Source: an uncultured Prevotellaceae bacterium (GTDB lineage Bacteria > Bacteroidota > Bacteroidia > Bacteroidales > Bacteroidaceae). Taken from it: a stretch of DNA of 48,755 nt. Positions within the stretch are counted from its first letter, which is position 1; each line of letters starts with the position of its first letter. The position numbers and the translations under genes were made by a program. Below the pieces are notes generated by a model. The model did no database searches. It was not told the DNA's origin and was given only the letters and a program-made list of their open reading frames with translations. Of the stretch, positions 23,470-32,061 are shown piece after piece. The stretch is from assembly GCA_945865175.1 (NCBI GenBank), contig CAMBDA010000024.1, forward strand, positions 1 to 48,755, read 5' to 3'.

Positions 23470-24903
23470 ATGAAAGAAACGAACGAGGTGCTTTCCCTGA
23501 TAAGCGGGATGCTTTGGGGATGGCCCATGATAGTGCTGCTGCTGGGCACGCATGTGTTTCTGACGATACGCCTGCGTTTCCCGCAGCGGCATTTGTTGAG
23601 AGCCATCCGGCTGTCGGTGAGCAAGGACCGTCAGTCGGCGGGAGACGTGTCGCAGTTTGCAGCATTGACCACAGCCTTGGCCGCCACGATAGGCACGGGA
23701 AACATTGTGGGAGTGGGCACCGCCATTGCCCTGGGAGGCCCGGGTGCGGTGTTCTGGTGCTGGCTGACAGGCGTGTTGGGAATATCCACCAAGTATGGTG
23801 AAGCACTGCTGGCCGTACGCTATCGTGTGCGTACACCGGACGGACGGATGCTGGGAGGCCCCATGTATGCCTTGGAGCGTGGTCTGGCCTGGAACAGCCG
23901 GGGGTGGAAAAGACGTGTGTGGCAGATGTTGGCTTTGGCCTTTGCCTTTTTTACGGCTACGGCAGCCTTTGGCATAGGGTCCACCGTGCAGGCCAATTCC
24001 ATCTCGGTGATGGGAACACAGGTGTTTGGTGTGGAGCCTGTGGTGGTGGGCGGAGTAGTTACTATCCTGTCGGCCGCTGTCATCATGGGAGGCGTGCGGA
24101 GCATTGCGCGGTTCTGCATGGCACTGGTGCCCCTGATGGCTGCCTTTTATATCCTGGGTTGCCTGACAATACTAGTAATGAATGCACCGTATGTGGTGCC
24201 TGCTGTGAAACTTATTGTGGCGTCGGCCTTGGACCCCTCTGCTGTGGGAGGCGGGATGGCCGGTTCTTCGGTGATGCTGGCTGCCCGTTATGGCATTGCC
24301 CGCGGACTGTTTTCCAATGAGTCCGGTCTTGGTTCTGCCCCCTTGGTTGCAGCGGCTGCCCAGACCCGAAACCCTGTGCGCCAGGCCCTGGTATCATCCA
24401 CCGGCACATTCTGGGACACGGTGGTCATCTGTGCCATTACGGGCATTGTGGTGGTTTCGAGTATCATAGCCTATCCCGATATCAATGTGAGCGATGGAGG
24501 CGTGCTCACGCAGATGGCATTCTCCAAGATACCCTATCTGGGTGCGCCCTTACTGGCCTTTGGGTCGCTGGCTTTTGCCTTTTCCACCATTCTTGGATGG
24601 AGCTATTATGGTGAGCGTGGCATAGAGTACCTCTCCCACAAACTGCTTCCCAGAGTGGCCGGAAGGCGTGGAAAGCACATTATGGAGTACAATCGTCAGG
24701 CTATCCTGAATACATATAGGGTGTGCTTCCTCATCACTGTGTATCTGGGTGCTGTGGTAAGCCTGGATACCGTGTGGAACCTGGCCGATATCTTCAATGC
24801 CCTGATGGCAATACCGAATCTGTTGTCGCTCCTTTTCCTGTCAGGGATACTGGTGCATGAAACCCGTAAGTATCTTTGGCGTAACCGGCTGGATAGCGAG
24901 TGA
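23470..24903 (+). CDS. Alanine/glycine:cation symporter (AGCS family)
   Basis: 477 aa with about ten to eleven membrane helices. It imports alanine or glycine with sodium across the inner membrane. Family signatures are AATIGTGNIVGVGTAIALGG (about 73-92), FWCWLTGVLGISTKYGE and GLFSNESGLGSAPLVAAAA, typical of AGCS carriers. It stands alone with its own promoter and converges on the MORN-protein gene. Confidence 0.94.
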   Translation: MKETNEVLSLISGMLWGWPMIVLLLGTHVFLTIRLRFPQRHLLRAIRLSVSKDRQSAGDVSQFAALTTALAATIGTGNIVGVGTAIALGGPGAVFWCWLTGVLGISTKYGEALLAVRYRVRTPDGRMLGGPMYALERGLAWNSRGWKRRVWQMLALAFAFFTATAAFGIGSTVQANSISVMGTQVFGVEPVVVGGVVTILSAAVIMGGVRSIARFCMALVPLMAAFYILGCLTILVMNAPYVVPAVKLIVASALDPSAVGGGMAGSSVMLAARYGIARGLFSNESGLGSAPLVAAAAQTRNPVRQALVSSTGTFWDTVVICAITGIVVVSSIIAYPDINVSDGGVLTQMAFSKIPYLGAPLLAFGSLAFAFSTILGWSYYGERGIEYLSHKLLPRVAGRRGKHIMEYNRQAILNTYRVCFLITVYLGAVVSLDTVWNLADIFNALMAIPNLLSLLFLSGILVHETRKYLWRNRLDSE

Positions 24904-24905
24904 AG

Positions 24906-24930
24906 AGGGGGGGATGCAGGATGCCCCCTA
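24906..24930. terminator. Possible bidirectional terminator between convergent genes
   Basis: A G-run (24906-24913) can pair with CCCCCT (24924-24929) around a short loop, between the stops of the symporter gene and the minus-strand MORN gene. Its right arm overlaps the latter's stop codon. There is no good T tract on either side, so the call is weak. Confidence 0.3.
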
Positions 24931-25581
24931 TTTGCGCTTGACCACAGTAACCCTTGACACCTGCTCTCCGCGCCAGATGCCCAGAATCATTCCGTCCTCC
25001 TCGGAGAACAGCACACCATAGCCGTTTCGCTGGTCGTTGTCGTAGGGGCCAAACCAGATGTCTCCGTTGGCATAGTAGTAGATGCCGTAGCCATGGCGTT
25101 TGCGCTGATAAATCTCACCTGTGTAGCTGTCGCCATTCTGATAGCGCATGGTCACGAATCCGTAGTCGTACTGGCTGTTGTCGGTCAGCAACAGCCGGTT
25201 GTTTCCGCGCATGATGTATTCGGGCTTCCCTGTGGTGTTGCTGTAGGAGATATAGAAGTCGGGACTCCCCACAATGGTGTTCTGCCCTCCCATGGTGATG
25301 CCAAAGAGCAGATGGCCGTCGCGGAACATGCCCGTCACCTTCTGGCCGCCACAGCTGAGAAACATGCCATAGCCATAGAGACTTCCGTTAGGCGTGGTCT
25401 GGCCGATATAGTCGCCCGTTTCGGAATTTATCACTCTGCTGGAGTGGCGCGACACAAGGTCGAGATAGACATCCATGTAGCCGTCCGGGACAAGCTCGTA
25501 CTTTTCCACCGGTGTCTTCTGTGCCATGCACAAGGTGGCACTTGTGGCCAAGATGGCCAATGAGGCTAGAATCTTTTTCAT
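24928..25581 (-). CDS. Exported MORN-repeat-like protein
   Basis: 217 aa. A signal peptide (MKKILASLAILATSATLCMA) is followed by repeats of the form YxxGDxYxGxxxxxxxHGYG: YQNGDSYTGEIYQRKRHGYG, then ANGDIWFGPYDNDQRNGYG. The earlier part has weaker copies (NGSLYGYGMF). MORN repeats form beta-hairpin arrays that often contact membranes or partner proteins. No enzyme motif is seen. It is the last gene of yicC-gmk-nadD and overlaps nadD by 4 bases. Its function is unknown. Confidence 0.8.
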   Translation of the reverse strand: MKKILASLAILATSATLCMAQKTPVEKYELVPDGYMDVYLDLVSRHSSRVINSETGDYIGQTTPNGSLYGYGMFLSCGGQKVTGMFRDGHLLFGITMGGQNTIVGSPDFYISYSNTTGKPEYIMRGNNRLLLTDNSQYDYGFVTMRYQNGDSYTGEIYQRKRHGYGIYYYANGDIWFGPYDNDQRNGYGVLFSEEDGMILGIWRGEQVSRVTVVKRK

Positions 25582-26159
25582 CTGTAATGTCCTTTAAGTT
25601 GTATTTCTTTCCATACGGCAGGGTGGAGCCCTTCGCCGTGGAAGGTGCCTTTCCGTATGTGGTCTCGTATGTCTGTGCTGCTGTAGGGAATCAGTGGCGT
25701 GTGGGCCACTGTCACGCCTTCAGGTAAGTGGGGGAGGGGATAGCCGGGACGTGGATATACGACAATCCGATGGCGTTGCAGGATTTGCTCATGACGGTAC
25801 CAGCGGGGAAACCGTTGCCAGTTGTCGGCCCCTATCACCAGTACAAACTCCCGTCCGGGATAGGCCAAGGAGAGCTGCTCCAGTGTGTGTACCATGTAGG
25901 AGGGACGTGGCAGGCCGAATTCAAAGTCGCTCACTTGTATGCGGGGCGAATCTGCCAGCGCCATCCGTGCCAGCCTGAGCCTTTCTTCGTCGGCAAGCAA
26001 CTCGTCATTCACCTTCAGCGGGTTCTGTGGTGACACCATAAACCATAGCTCGTCCACCAGACCCATGTCGCACAAGGCCTCGCCCAGGCGGGTGTGCCCT
26101 TCGTGGATGGGATTGAACGACCCACCGTAGATGCCAGTGACGATGCGTGGATGTGTCAT
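25578..26159 (-). CDS. nadD: Nicotinate-nucleotide adenylyltransferase
   Basis: 193 aa. It adenylates nicotinate mononucleotide to deamido-NAD in NAD synthesis. The nucleotidyltransferase motif GGSFNPIHEGH (about 12-22) and the C-terminal YSSTDIRDHIRKG (ISSTxIR type) are both clear. It overlaps gmk and the MORN-protein gene by 4 bases each, so all three are translationally coupled. Confidence 0.95.
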   Translation of the reverse strand: MTHPRIVTGIYGGSFNPIHEGHTRLGEALCDMGLVDELWFMVSPQNPLKVNDELLADEERLRLARMALADSPRIQVSDFEFGLPRPSYMVHTLEQLSLAYPGREFVLVIGADNWQRFPRWYRHEQILQRHRIVVYPRPGYPLPHLPEGVTVAHTPLIPYSSTDIRDHIRKGTFHGEGLHPAVWKEIQLKGHYR

Positions 26160-26728
26160 AGGCCCACAAACTGTTTCACCAGCAGGAGTGTCCGCTGCTG
26201 GGCCTCTTGCAGGTTGTCATTGATTACCACGTGGTCGAATCGGGGGGCAAAGCCTATTTCATATTCGGCCTTGGCCAGCCTTTTCTCTATCTGCTCCATA
26301 TCGTCGGTGGCACGTGCGATGAGCCGTCTGCGCAGTTCCTCCACCGATGGAGGCATGATGAAGATGCTGAGGGCCTCTTCTCCGAAATATTCCTTGATGC
26401 GGCATCCGCCCTTCACGTCCACGTCAAAAATCACATTCATGCCTTCTTCCCGCTGTTGTTCCACGGGCTTCTTGAGTGTGCCGTAGTAGCGGTCGGTGTA
26501 CACCTCCTCGTACTCCAGAAAGTCCCCCTTGGCGATGTGTTCGCGAAATGCGTCGGGAGAGAGGAAGTAGTAGTCCACTCCATGTTGCTCGCTTCCCCGT
26601 GGCGGACGGCAGGTGGCACTGATGCTGAAGGCCAGCTTCAGTTCGGGGTGGGTGGACATGAGCCAGTGTACAATGGTGCTCTTGCCGCTGCCACTGGGTG
26701 CACTAAAGATGATACATTTCCCTTTCAT
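26156..26728 (-). CDS. gmk: Guanylate kinase
   Basis: 190 aa. It phosphorylates GMP to GDP. The P-loop SAPSGSGKST (9-18) and the GMP-binding region SATCRPPRGSEQHGVDYYF are diagnostic. It sits 2 bases after yicC, a pairing conserved in many bacteria, and overlaps nadD by 4 bases. Confidence 0.96.
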   Translation of the reverse strand: MKGKCIIFSAPSGSGKSTIVHWLMSTHPELKLAFSISATCRPPRGSEQHGVDYYFLSPDAFREHIAKGDFLEYEEVYTDRYYGTLKKPVEQQREEGMNVIFDVDVKGGCRIKEYFGEEALSIFIMPPSVEELRRRLIARATDDMEQIEKRLAKAEYEIGFAPRFDHVVINDNLQEAQQRTLLLVKQFVGL

Positions 26729-26730
26729 AC

Positions 26731-27606
26731 CTACATTACGTTTAGCACTTGTTCCTTTATCTGTTCCAGCTCGTCCTTCATCCTCACCACAATGTTCTGC
26801 ATTTCGGCCTGGTTGCTCTTGCTGCCGGTGGTGTTGATTTCGCGTCCCATCTCCTGGGCGATGAACCCCAGTTTCTTTCCTTGACCGTGTCCGTCGCTCA
26901 TGGTCTGCCGGAAGTAGTGTAGGTGGTTGGACAGACGCTGTTTCTCTTCGCTGATGTCCAGCTTCTCGATATAGTAAATCATTTCCTGCTCCAGCCTTCC
27001 CTTGTCGTATTCCACTTCGGGAATTGACTGCAGATTGTCCATGATGCGCTGGCGTATTTTCTCCACCCGGCTCTTTTCGTACGGTTCAATCTGAGCGAGC
27101 AACTGCTCGATGTTGTCCAGCTTCTCTGTAAATTTCTGTTCCAGGGCTGCTCCTTCCTGGCGTCGGAAGTCCATCAGCGCATTCACGGCATTGAGGGTCA
27201 CCTCGCGTGCCACTGCCCATTCTTCATTGGTCAACTCCAGCGTTTCGGTGCGTGTCATCACGTCGGGCATCCGCAGCAGGCAGGCCAGCCAGTCGGCGGG
27301 TTCTGCAATGCCGCATGCCTGACTGGCTTCGGTCAGTTGTTTGTGATAGGCTTGCATGAGGGAGATGTTGATGGGGCACTCTTGTGCATTGCCGGCATTC
27401 TCCACCCACAGGTTGAATTCCACCTTCCCGCGTTCCAGCGTTTGGGCAATCAGGTTGCGCACTTCCATCTCCTTTTCGCGGTAGATGGGTGCCACTCTCA
27501 AATTCAGGTCAAGCGACTTACTGTTGAGTGATTTTATCTCGGCAGTAATCTTCTTTCCAAGGTGTTCGGCAGTGAATTTGCCGTATCCAGTCATCGATAG
27601 AATCAT
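26731..27606 (-). CDS. YicC-family endoribonuclease
   Basis: 291 aa, standard for YicC. The N-terminus ILSMTGYGKFTAEHLGKK and the C-terminus GQGKKLGFIAQEMGREINT, followed by VRMKDELEQIKEQVLNVM, are the two conserved ends of the family. E. coli YicC has been described as an endoribonuclease acting on RNA; the role here is inferred from homology. It heads the yicC-gmk-nadD-MORN operon. Confidence 0.93.
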   Translation of the reverse strand: MILSMTGYGKFTAEHLGKKITAEIKSLNSKSLDLNLRVAPIYREKEMEVRNLIAQTLERGKVEFNLWVENAGNAQECPINISLMQAYHKQLTEASQACGIAEPADWLACLLRMPDVMTRTETLELTNEEWAVAREVTLNAVNALMDFRRQEGAALEQKFTEKLDNIEQLLAQIEPYEKSRVEKIRQRIMDNLQSIPEVEYDKGRLEQEMIYYIEKLDISEEKQRLSNHLHYFRQTMSDGHGQGKKLGFIAQEMGREINTTGSKSNQAEMQNIVVRMKDELEQIKEQVLNVM

Positions 27607-27626
27607 ATTTTAACAACAATTTTATG

Positions 27627-27634
27627 CAAAAGTA
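27627..27634 (-). promoter_or_regulatory. -7 promoter element for the yicC operon
   Basis: TACTTTTG on the minus strand matches TAnnTTTG, 20 bases before the yicC ATG. It is divergent from the tsaB promoter about 25 bases away. Confidence 0.6.
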
Positions 27635-27656
27635 GAAAAATAAAAGGAGAAAGTTG

Positions 27657-27664
27657 TAATTTTG
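27657..27664 (+). promoter_or_regulatory. -7 promoter element for the tsaB-murA run
   Basis: TAATTTTG matches TAnnTTTG, 27 bases before the tsaB ATG at 27692. It supports that start over one at 27662, which lies inside the element. Confidence 0.6.
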
Positions 27665-27691
27665 TGGCGAAATTCTTTACAAAAACGGATT

Positions 27692-28384
27692 ATGTCTTGT
27701 ATTTTGCATATTGAAACCAGCACTCAGGTGTGTTCAACGGCACTCAGCCAGGACGGTGAAACCATCTTTCACCGTGAAAATCTGGAGGGCCCCGGACATA
27801 CAGTCAGCTGTGGCCTTTTCGTGGAGGAGGCGTTGTCCTTTGCCGACAGCCATGCCATACCGGTGGATGCCGTGGCCGTGAGCCAAGGGCCGGGAAGCTA
27901 CACGGGCCTGCGCATCGGTGTGTCCATGGCCAAAGGCGTCTGCTACGGCCGTGGCATTCCGCTCATTCCATTGCCCACCCTGAAGGTGTTGAGCGTGCCG
28001 GTCCTGCTCTATCACGACGAGCTGGAAGACGATGCCCTTCTGGTGCCGATGGTGGACGCACGCCGTATGGAGGTGTATGCCGCCGTCTATGACCGTGCCT
28101 TGCGCGAGGTGCGCCCCACCCAGGCCGACATTGTGGAGGCCTCCACCTATCGTGACTATCTGGATGCCCATCCTGTATACTTCTTCGGTGATGGGGCGGC
28201 CAAGTGTTTTCCGCTTATCAGTCATCCCAATGCCCGTCTGATTGAAGGCATCCAGCCTTTGGCCCGGCACATGGCACCATTGGCAGAGATGGCCATGGCC
28301 CGTCGGCAGTTTGCCGATGTGGCATACTTTGAACCCTATTATTTGAAACAATTCGTGGCTACGATGCCCAAAAAACTATTATAA
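27692..28384 (+). CDS. tsaB: tRNA t6A biosynthesis protein TsaB
   Basis: 230 aa. TsaB partners TsaD and TsaE in making N6-threonylcarbamoyladenosine in ANN-decoding tRNAs. The ASKHA-fold start ILHIETSTQVCSTALSQDG (4-22) and the signature SQGPGSYTGLRIGVSMAKG (about 67-85) are clear. The gene abuts DUF4290 with no spacer (TAA then ATG). Confidence 0.94.
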   Translation: MSCILHIETSTQVCSTALSQDGETIFHRENLEGPGHTVSCGLFVEEALSFADSHAIPVDAVAVSQGPGSYTGLRIGVSMAKGVCYGRGIPLIPLPTLKVLSVPVLLYHDELEDDALLVPMVDARRMEVYAAVYDRALREVRPTQADIVEASTYRDYLDAHPVYFFGDGAAKCFPLISHPNARLIEGIQPLARHMAPLAEMAMARRQFADVAYFEPYYLKQFVATMPKKLL

Positions 28385-28999
28385 ATGACAAAAGAAATGA
28401 AATACCCGCTGCCCGCTTACAATACCAGACGTGAGCAGTTGATTATGCCTGAATACGGCCGCACCATACAGGATATGGTGAACGTGGCACTGCAAATTGA
28501 GGACCGGGAGGAACGCAACCGCTGTGCCTCCTATATCGTGTCGGTGATGGCGCGCATGCAGAACGAGAACGCCTCACGCCCCGATTTCCAGCACCGCCTG
28601 TGGAACCATCTGGCCAAGATGTCGCACTACAAGTTGGATGTTGACTATCCGGTGGACATCGTGCCGGAGGAGCAGGCTTTGGCCCATCCGGCTCCCCTCC
28701 CGTATCCGATGAAGCGCATCCAGCGCAAGCATTATGGGTATCTGGTGGAACAGATGCTCGACTTCATTACCAAGGAGGAGGATGCCCAGACACGTATGGA
28801 CATGACCACGGTGGTTGCCAATCAGATGCGTCAGGACCTGTATTCGTGGAACCGCGATTCGCTCGACGAGGACCTGATATTGCAGGACATCCTTCGCTAT
28901 ACACGTGGAAAGGGCCGCTTGCCCCAGGCTTTCCGCTTTGCTCCTATTGTACAGCCTGAGGTGCAGTATGCATCGGGCAAGAACCGTAAGAAGAAATAG
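28385..28999 (+). CDS. DUF4290 family protein
   Basis: 204 aa, soluble and mostly helical, rich in Met, Arg and Gln, with a basic C-terminal tail (GKNRKKK). The start MKYPLPAYNTRREQLIMPEYGR is typical of DUF4290, a Bacteroidetes-specific family without known function. It starts directly after the tsaB stop and ends 3 bases before murA. This genomic link to MurA suggests a housekeeping role, possibly RNA-related given the basic tail; that is inference. Confidence 0.85.
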   Translation: MTKEMKYPLPAYNTRREQLIMPEYGRTIQDMVNVALQIEDREERNRCASYIVSVMARMQNENASRPDFQHRLWNHLAKMSHYKLDVDYPVDIVPEEQALAHPAPLPYPMKRIQRKHYGYLVEQMLDFITKEEDAQTRMDMTTVVANQMRQDLYSWNRDSLDEDLILQDILRYTRGKGRLPQAFRFAPIVQPEVQYASGKNRKKK

Positions 29000-29002
29000 C
29001 CC

Positions 29003-30313
29003 ATGGCAGCATTCCTGATCGAAGGCGGACACCGGCTCAAGGGGGAGATTACCCCACAGGGGGCCAAGAATGAGGCGTTGCAGGTGCTGTGCGCCACGTT
29101 GTTGACAACCGACCCTGTGCGCATCTCCAATCTTCCCGACATTGCGGATGTTGTCAGTCAGATACAGTTGTTGCGTGACATGGGCGTATGCGTGACGCGC
29201 CATGGAAAGGGTGACTACACTTTTCAGGCCGACACGCTCAATACCGACTATCTGGAGAGCGACGAGTTCATGTTCCGATGCGGCAGCCTTCGGGGCAGTG
29301 TGATGTTTGTGGGACCTTTGCTGGCCCGCTGTGGCAAGGCCATGGTATTCAAGCCGGGAGGAGACAAGATAGGCCGCCGCAGGCTCGATACCCATTTTCT
29401 GGGTATGAAGAAACTGGGGGCCACATTCTCTTTCGACGAGCGTCGGGCGGCCTTCACTTTGGAGACCGGCGGGCTCAGGGGGTGCTACATGCTGCTGGAT
29501 GAGGCTTCCGTCACCGGCACGGCCAACATCGTCATGGCCGCTGTGATGGCCAGGGGCGTCACTACCATCTACAATGCGGCCTGCGAACCTTATGTGCAGC
29601 AGTTGTGTCACATGCTGTGCCGCATGGGAGCTGTCATCTCGGGCATTGGCAGCAATCTGCTCACCATCCAGGGGGTGGATGCACTGCATGGCACCAGTCA
29701 CACAGTGCTTCCCGACATGATTGAGGTGGGCTCCTTCATCGGCATGGCAGCCATGGTGGGCGACGGCTTGCGCATACGCAATGTCAACTACAGCCAGCTG
29801 GGCATCATTCCCTACACCTTCCGCAGGCTGGGAGTAGAGGTATTGCATGAGGGTGACGACATTGTGGTGCCCCATCACGAACATTACCAGATAGACAGCT
29901 TCATCGACGGTTCCTTCATGACCCTTTCCGATGCGCCCTGGCCAGGGCTTACGCCCGACCTTCTGAGTGTGCTGCTGGTGGTGGCCACTCAGGCCAAGGG
30001 CTCTGTACTCATTCATCAGAAGATGTTCGAGAGCCGTCTTTTCTTTGTGGACAAACTCATCGATATGGGTGCTCAGATTATCCTCTGCGACCCGCATCGC
30101 GCCGTGGTGGTGGGACACGACCATCAGATAGCCCTTCATGGCGGACGCATGACCAGCCCGGATATTCGAGCCGGCATAGCCTTGCTGATAGCAGCCATGA
30201 GTGCCGAGGGAACCAGCCGTATCGACAATATCGGCCAGATTGACCGTGGGTATGAGAACATCGAAGGCCGCCTGGGTGCCTTGGGGGCCTGTATCAAGCG
30301 TGTGGAGATATGA
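29003..30313 (+). CDS. murA: UDP-N-acetylglucosamine 1-carboxyvinyltransferase
   Basis: 436 aa. It transfers enolpyruvate from PEP to UDP-GlcNAc, the first committed step of peptidoglycan synthesis. The catalytic lysine lies in PQGAKNEALQVL (18-29). The loop normally holding Cys115 (PGGC in E. coli) reads PGGDKIGRR, with Asp at residue 121. Such Cys-to-Asp enzymes are active but not alkylated by fosfomycin. The gene follows DUF4290 by 3 bases and overlaps rimM by 4. Confidence 0.96.
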   Translation: MAAFLIEGGHRLKGEITPQGAKNEALQVLCATLLTTDPVRISNLPDIADVVSQIQLLRDMGVCVTRHGKGDYTFQADTLNTDYLESDEFMFRCGSLRGSVMFVGPLLARCGKAMVFKPGGDKIGRRRLDTHFLGMKKLGATFSFDERRAAFTLETGGLRGCYMLLDEASVTGTANIVMAAVMARGVTTIYNAACEPYVQQLCHMLCRMGAVISGIGSNLLTIQGVDALHGTSHTVLPDMIEVGSFIGMAAMVGDGLRIRNVNYSQLGIIPYTFRRLGVEVLHEGDDIVVPHHEHYQIDSFIDGSFMTLSDAPWPGLTPDLLSVLLVVATQAKGSVLIHQKMFESRLFFVDKLIDMGAQIILCDPHRAVVVGHDHQIALHGGRMTSPDIRAGIALLIAAMSAEGTSRIDNIGQIDRGYENIEGRLGALGACIKRVEI

Positions 30314-30822
30314 TCAGGGAAGAGGAGATATACAGGATTGGCCGTATCACCCGCACGCATGGCGTGAAGGGGGAGGTGGCCTTGCAGTTTACCGATGATG
30401 TGTGGGACCGCGCGGAAGCCGACTATCTGGTGCTTTGTATCGACGGCATCTTTGTGCCATTCTTTATGGAAGAATACCGCTTCCGCTCCGACACGCTGGC
30501 ACTGGTGAAGTTCTTGGACTATGATACGGCCGATCAGGCAAGGGAGCTGTGTGGCGTGGAGGTGTGGTTCCCTCACAGCCTCACTCCCGACAGAGGTGAC
30601 GAACCCTGTTCCTGGGCCTATTTCACGGGATTCCTGGTAGAGGATGAGAAGGCAGGCCGCCTGGGCACCATCGACTATGTAGACGATAGCACAGCCAATG
30701 TCCTCTTTCATATAGGGAACACCCTGGTGCCTGCGGCGGAGGACTTCATTGCCGACATCGACCATTCCGGGCGTGTGCTGCACATGTGTTTGCCGGAGGG
30801 CTTGCTGAGTTTGAACGAATAA
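30310..30822 (+). CDS. rimM: Ribosome maturation factor RimM
   Basis: 170 aa. RimM binds S19 and assists 30S head assembly. The N-terminal barrel starts YRIGRITRTHGVKGEVAL, and the C-terminal PRC-barrel-type domain includes FTGFLVEDEKAGRLGTIDYV. The ATG overlaps the murA stop by 4 bases. It is not with the usual rpsP-trmD-rplS partners, which is normal in this phylum. Confidence 0.93.
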   Translation: MIREEEIYRIGRITRTHGVKGEVALQFTDDVWDRAEADYLVLCIDGIFVPFFMEEYRFRSDTLALVKFLDYDTADQARELCGVEVWFPHSLTPDRGDEPCSWAYFTGFLVEDEKAGRLGTIDYVDDSTANVLFHIGNTLVPAAEDFIADIDHSGRVLHMCLPEGLLSLNE

Positions 30823-30834
30823 AAAATCAGAGTG

Positions 30835-32013
30835 ATGCAACAAGATAACAACAAGAAGAAAATATGTATCCTGGGTAGTACAGGAAGCATTGGCGTGCAG
30901 GCCTTGCAGGTCATAGAGGCACACGATGACCTCTTTGAGGCATACGTGCTGACGGCCAACAGCCAGGCCGACCTGCTCATTAGTCAGGCACGCAGGTATC
31001 GTCCGGCTGCAGTGGTCATCGCAGATGAAGGGCGTTACGATTATGTACGCGAGGCTTTGGCTGATGAGCCTGTCCAGGTGTATGCCGGTGCGGAGGCTTT
31101 GTGTCAGGTGGTGAAGATGGATGCCGTGGACGTCGTCCTCACGGCTTTGGTAGGTTTTGCCGGACTCCGCCCCACCATCAGTGCCATCGAGTCGGGAAAG
31201 ACCATTGCCTTGGCCAACAAGGAAACCCTTGTGGTGGCCGGCGAACTGGTGACCGACTTGTGTGTGCGCCACCGTGTGGCAGTGTTGCCGGTCGACAGCG
31301 AGCACAGTGCCATTTTCCAGTGCCTGATGGGCGAGTCGGCCCCTGTAGAGAAACTGATACTCACGGCTTCGGGCGGTCCCTTCCTCCATCACACCATGGA
31401 ACAGCTCCAGACCGTCACACCAGCCATGGCGCTCAAGCACCCCAACTGGGAGATGGGGGCCAAGATTACCATCGACAGTGCCAGCATGATGAACAAGGGA
31501 TTTGAGGTCATCGAAGCCCGTTGGCTGTTTGATGTACAGCCCGAGCAGATTCAGGTGGTGGTACACCCTCAGAGCATTGTCCACAGTGCTGTGCAGTTTC
31601 AGGATGGTGCTGTGAAGGCGCAGTTGGGCTGTCCCGACATGCGTGTGCCCATCCAGCTGGCCTTTTCCTATCCCCGTCGTCTGTCGAGCGATTTCCCGCG
31701 GCTCAATTTCTGGTCCATGGGGCATCTCACCTTTGAGCAGCCCGATATGGACCGGTTCCGCTGTCTGCAGCTGGCCTTTGAGGCGATTCGCCTGGGCGGC
31801 AATGCTGCCTGTGTGCTCAATGCGGCCAATGAGGTGGTGAACCTGGCCTTCCGTCGGGCGGAATGCGGTTTCCTCCAGATGGCTGAAGTGATAGAGGCCA
31901 CTATGGAACGGGTGCCTTTCGTGTCCCAACCCACATTGGAGGACTATCTGCTCACCGATGCCGAGAGTCGCCGCGTGGCTTCCGAACTGCTGGGAATTGC
32001 CCCCAAACGATAA
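30835..32013 (+). CDS. dxr: 1-deoxy-D-xylulose 5-phosphate reductoisomerase
   Basis: 392 aa from the ATG at 30835; a GTG one codon upstream is also possible. It converts DXP to MEP, the committed step of non-mevalonate isoprenoid synthesis. The NADPH motif ILGSTGSIGVQAL, ALANKETLVVAG, DSEHSAIFQCL, ASGGPF and IDSASMMNKGFE (substrate/metal site) are all present. It is in line with murA-rimM and rseP; isoprenoids feed undecaprenyl carriers for the cell wall. Confidence 0.97.
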   Translation: MQQDNNKKKICILGSTGSIGVQALQVIEAHDDLFEAYVLTANSQADLLISQARRYRPAAVVIADEGRYDYVREALADEPVQVYAGAEALCQVVKMDAVDVVLTALVGFAGLRPTISAIESGKTIALANKETLVVAGELVTDLCVRHRVAVLPVDSEHSAIFQCLMGESAPVEKLILTASGGPFLHHTMEQLQTVTPAMALKHPNWEMGAKITIDSASMMNKGFEVIEARWLFDVQPEQIQVVVHPQSIVHSAVQFQDGAVKAQLGCPDMRVPIQLAFSYPRRLSSDFPRLNFWSMGHLTFEQPDMDRFRCLQLAFEAIRLGGNAACVLNAANEVVNLAFRRAECGFLQMAEVIEATMERVPFVSQPTLEDYLLTDAESRRVASELLGIAPKR

Positions 32014-32061
32014 GACATATACAATAATTAATATATAATTTAAGGACAAAACCCTTACGAA

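Noticed and set aside
28574..30139. Open frame antisense to murA (about 521 codons)
   Set aside because: Shadow of murA and DUF4290, both recognised.
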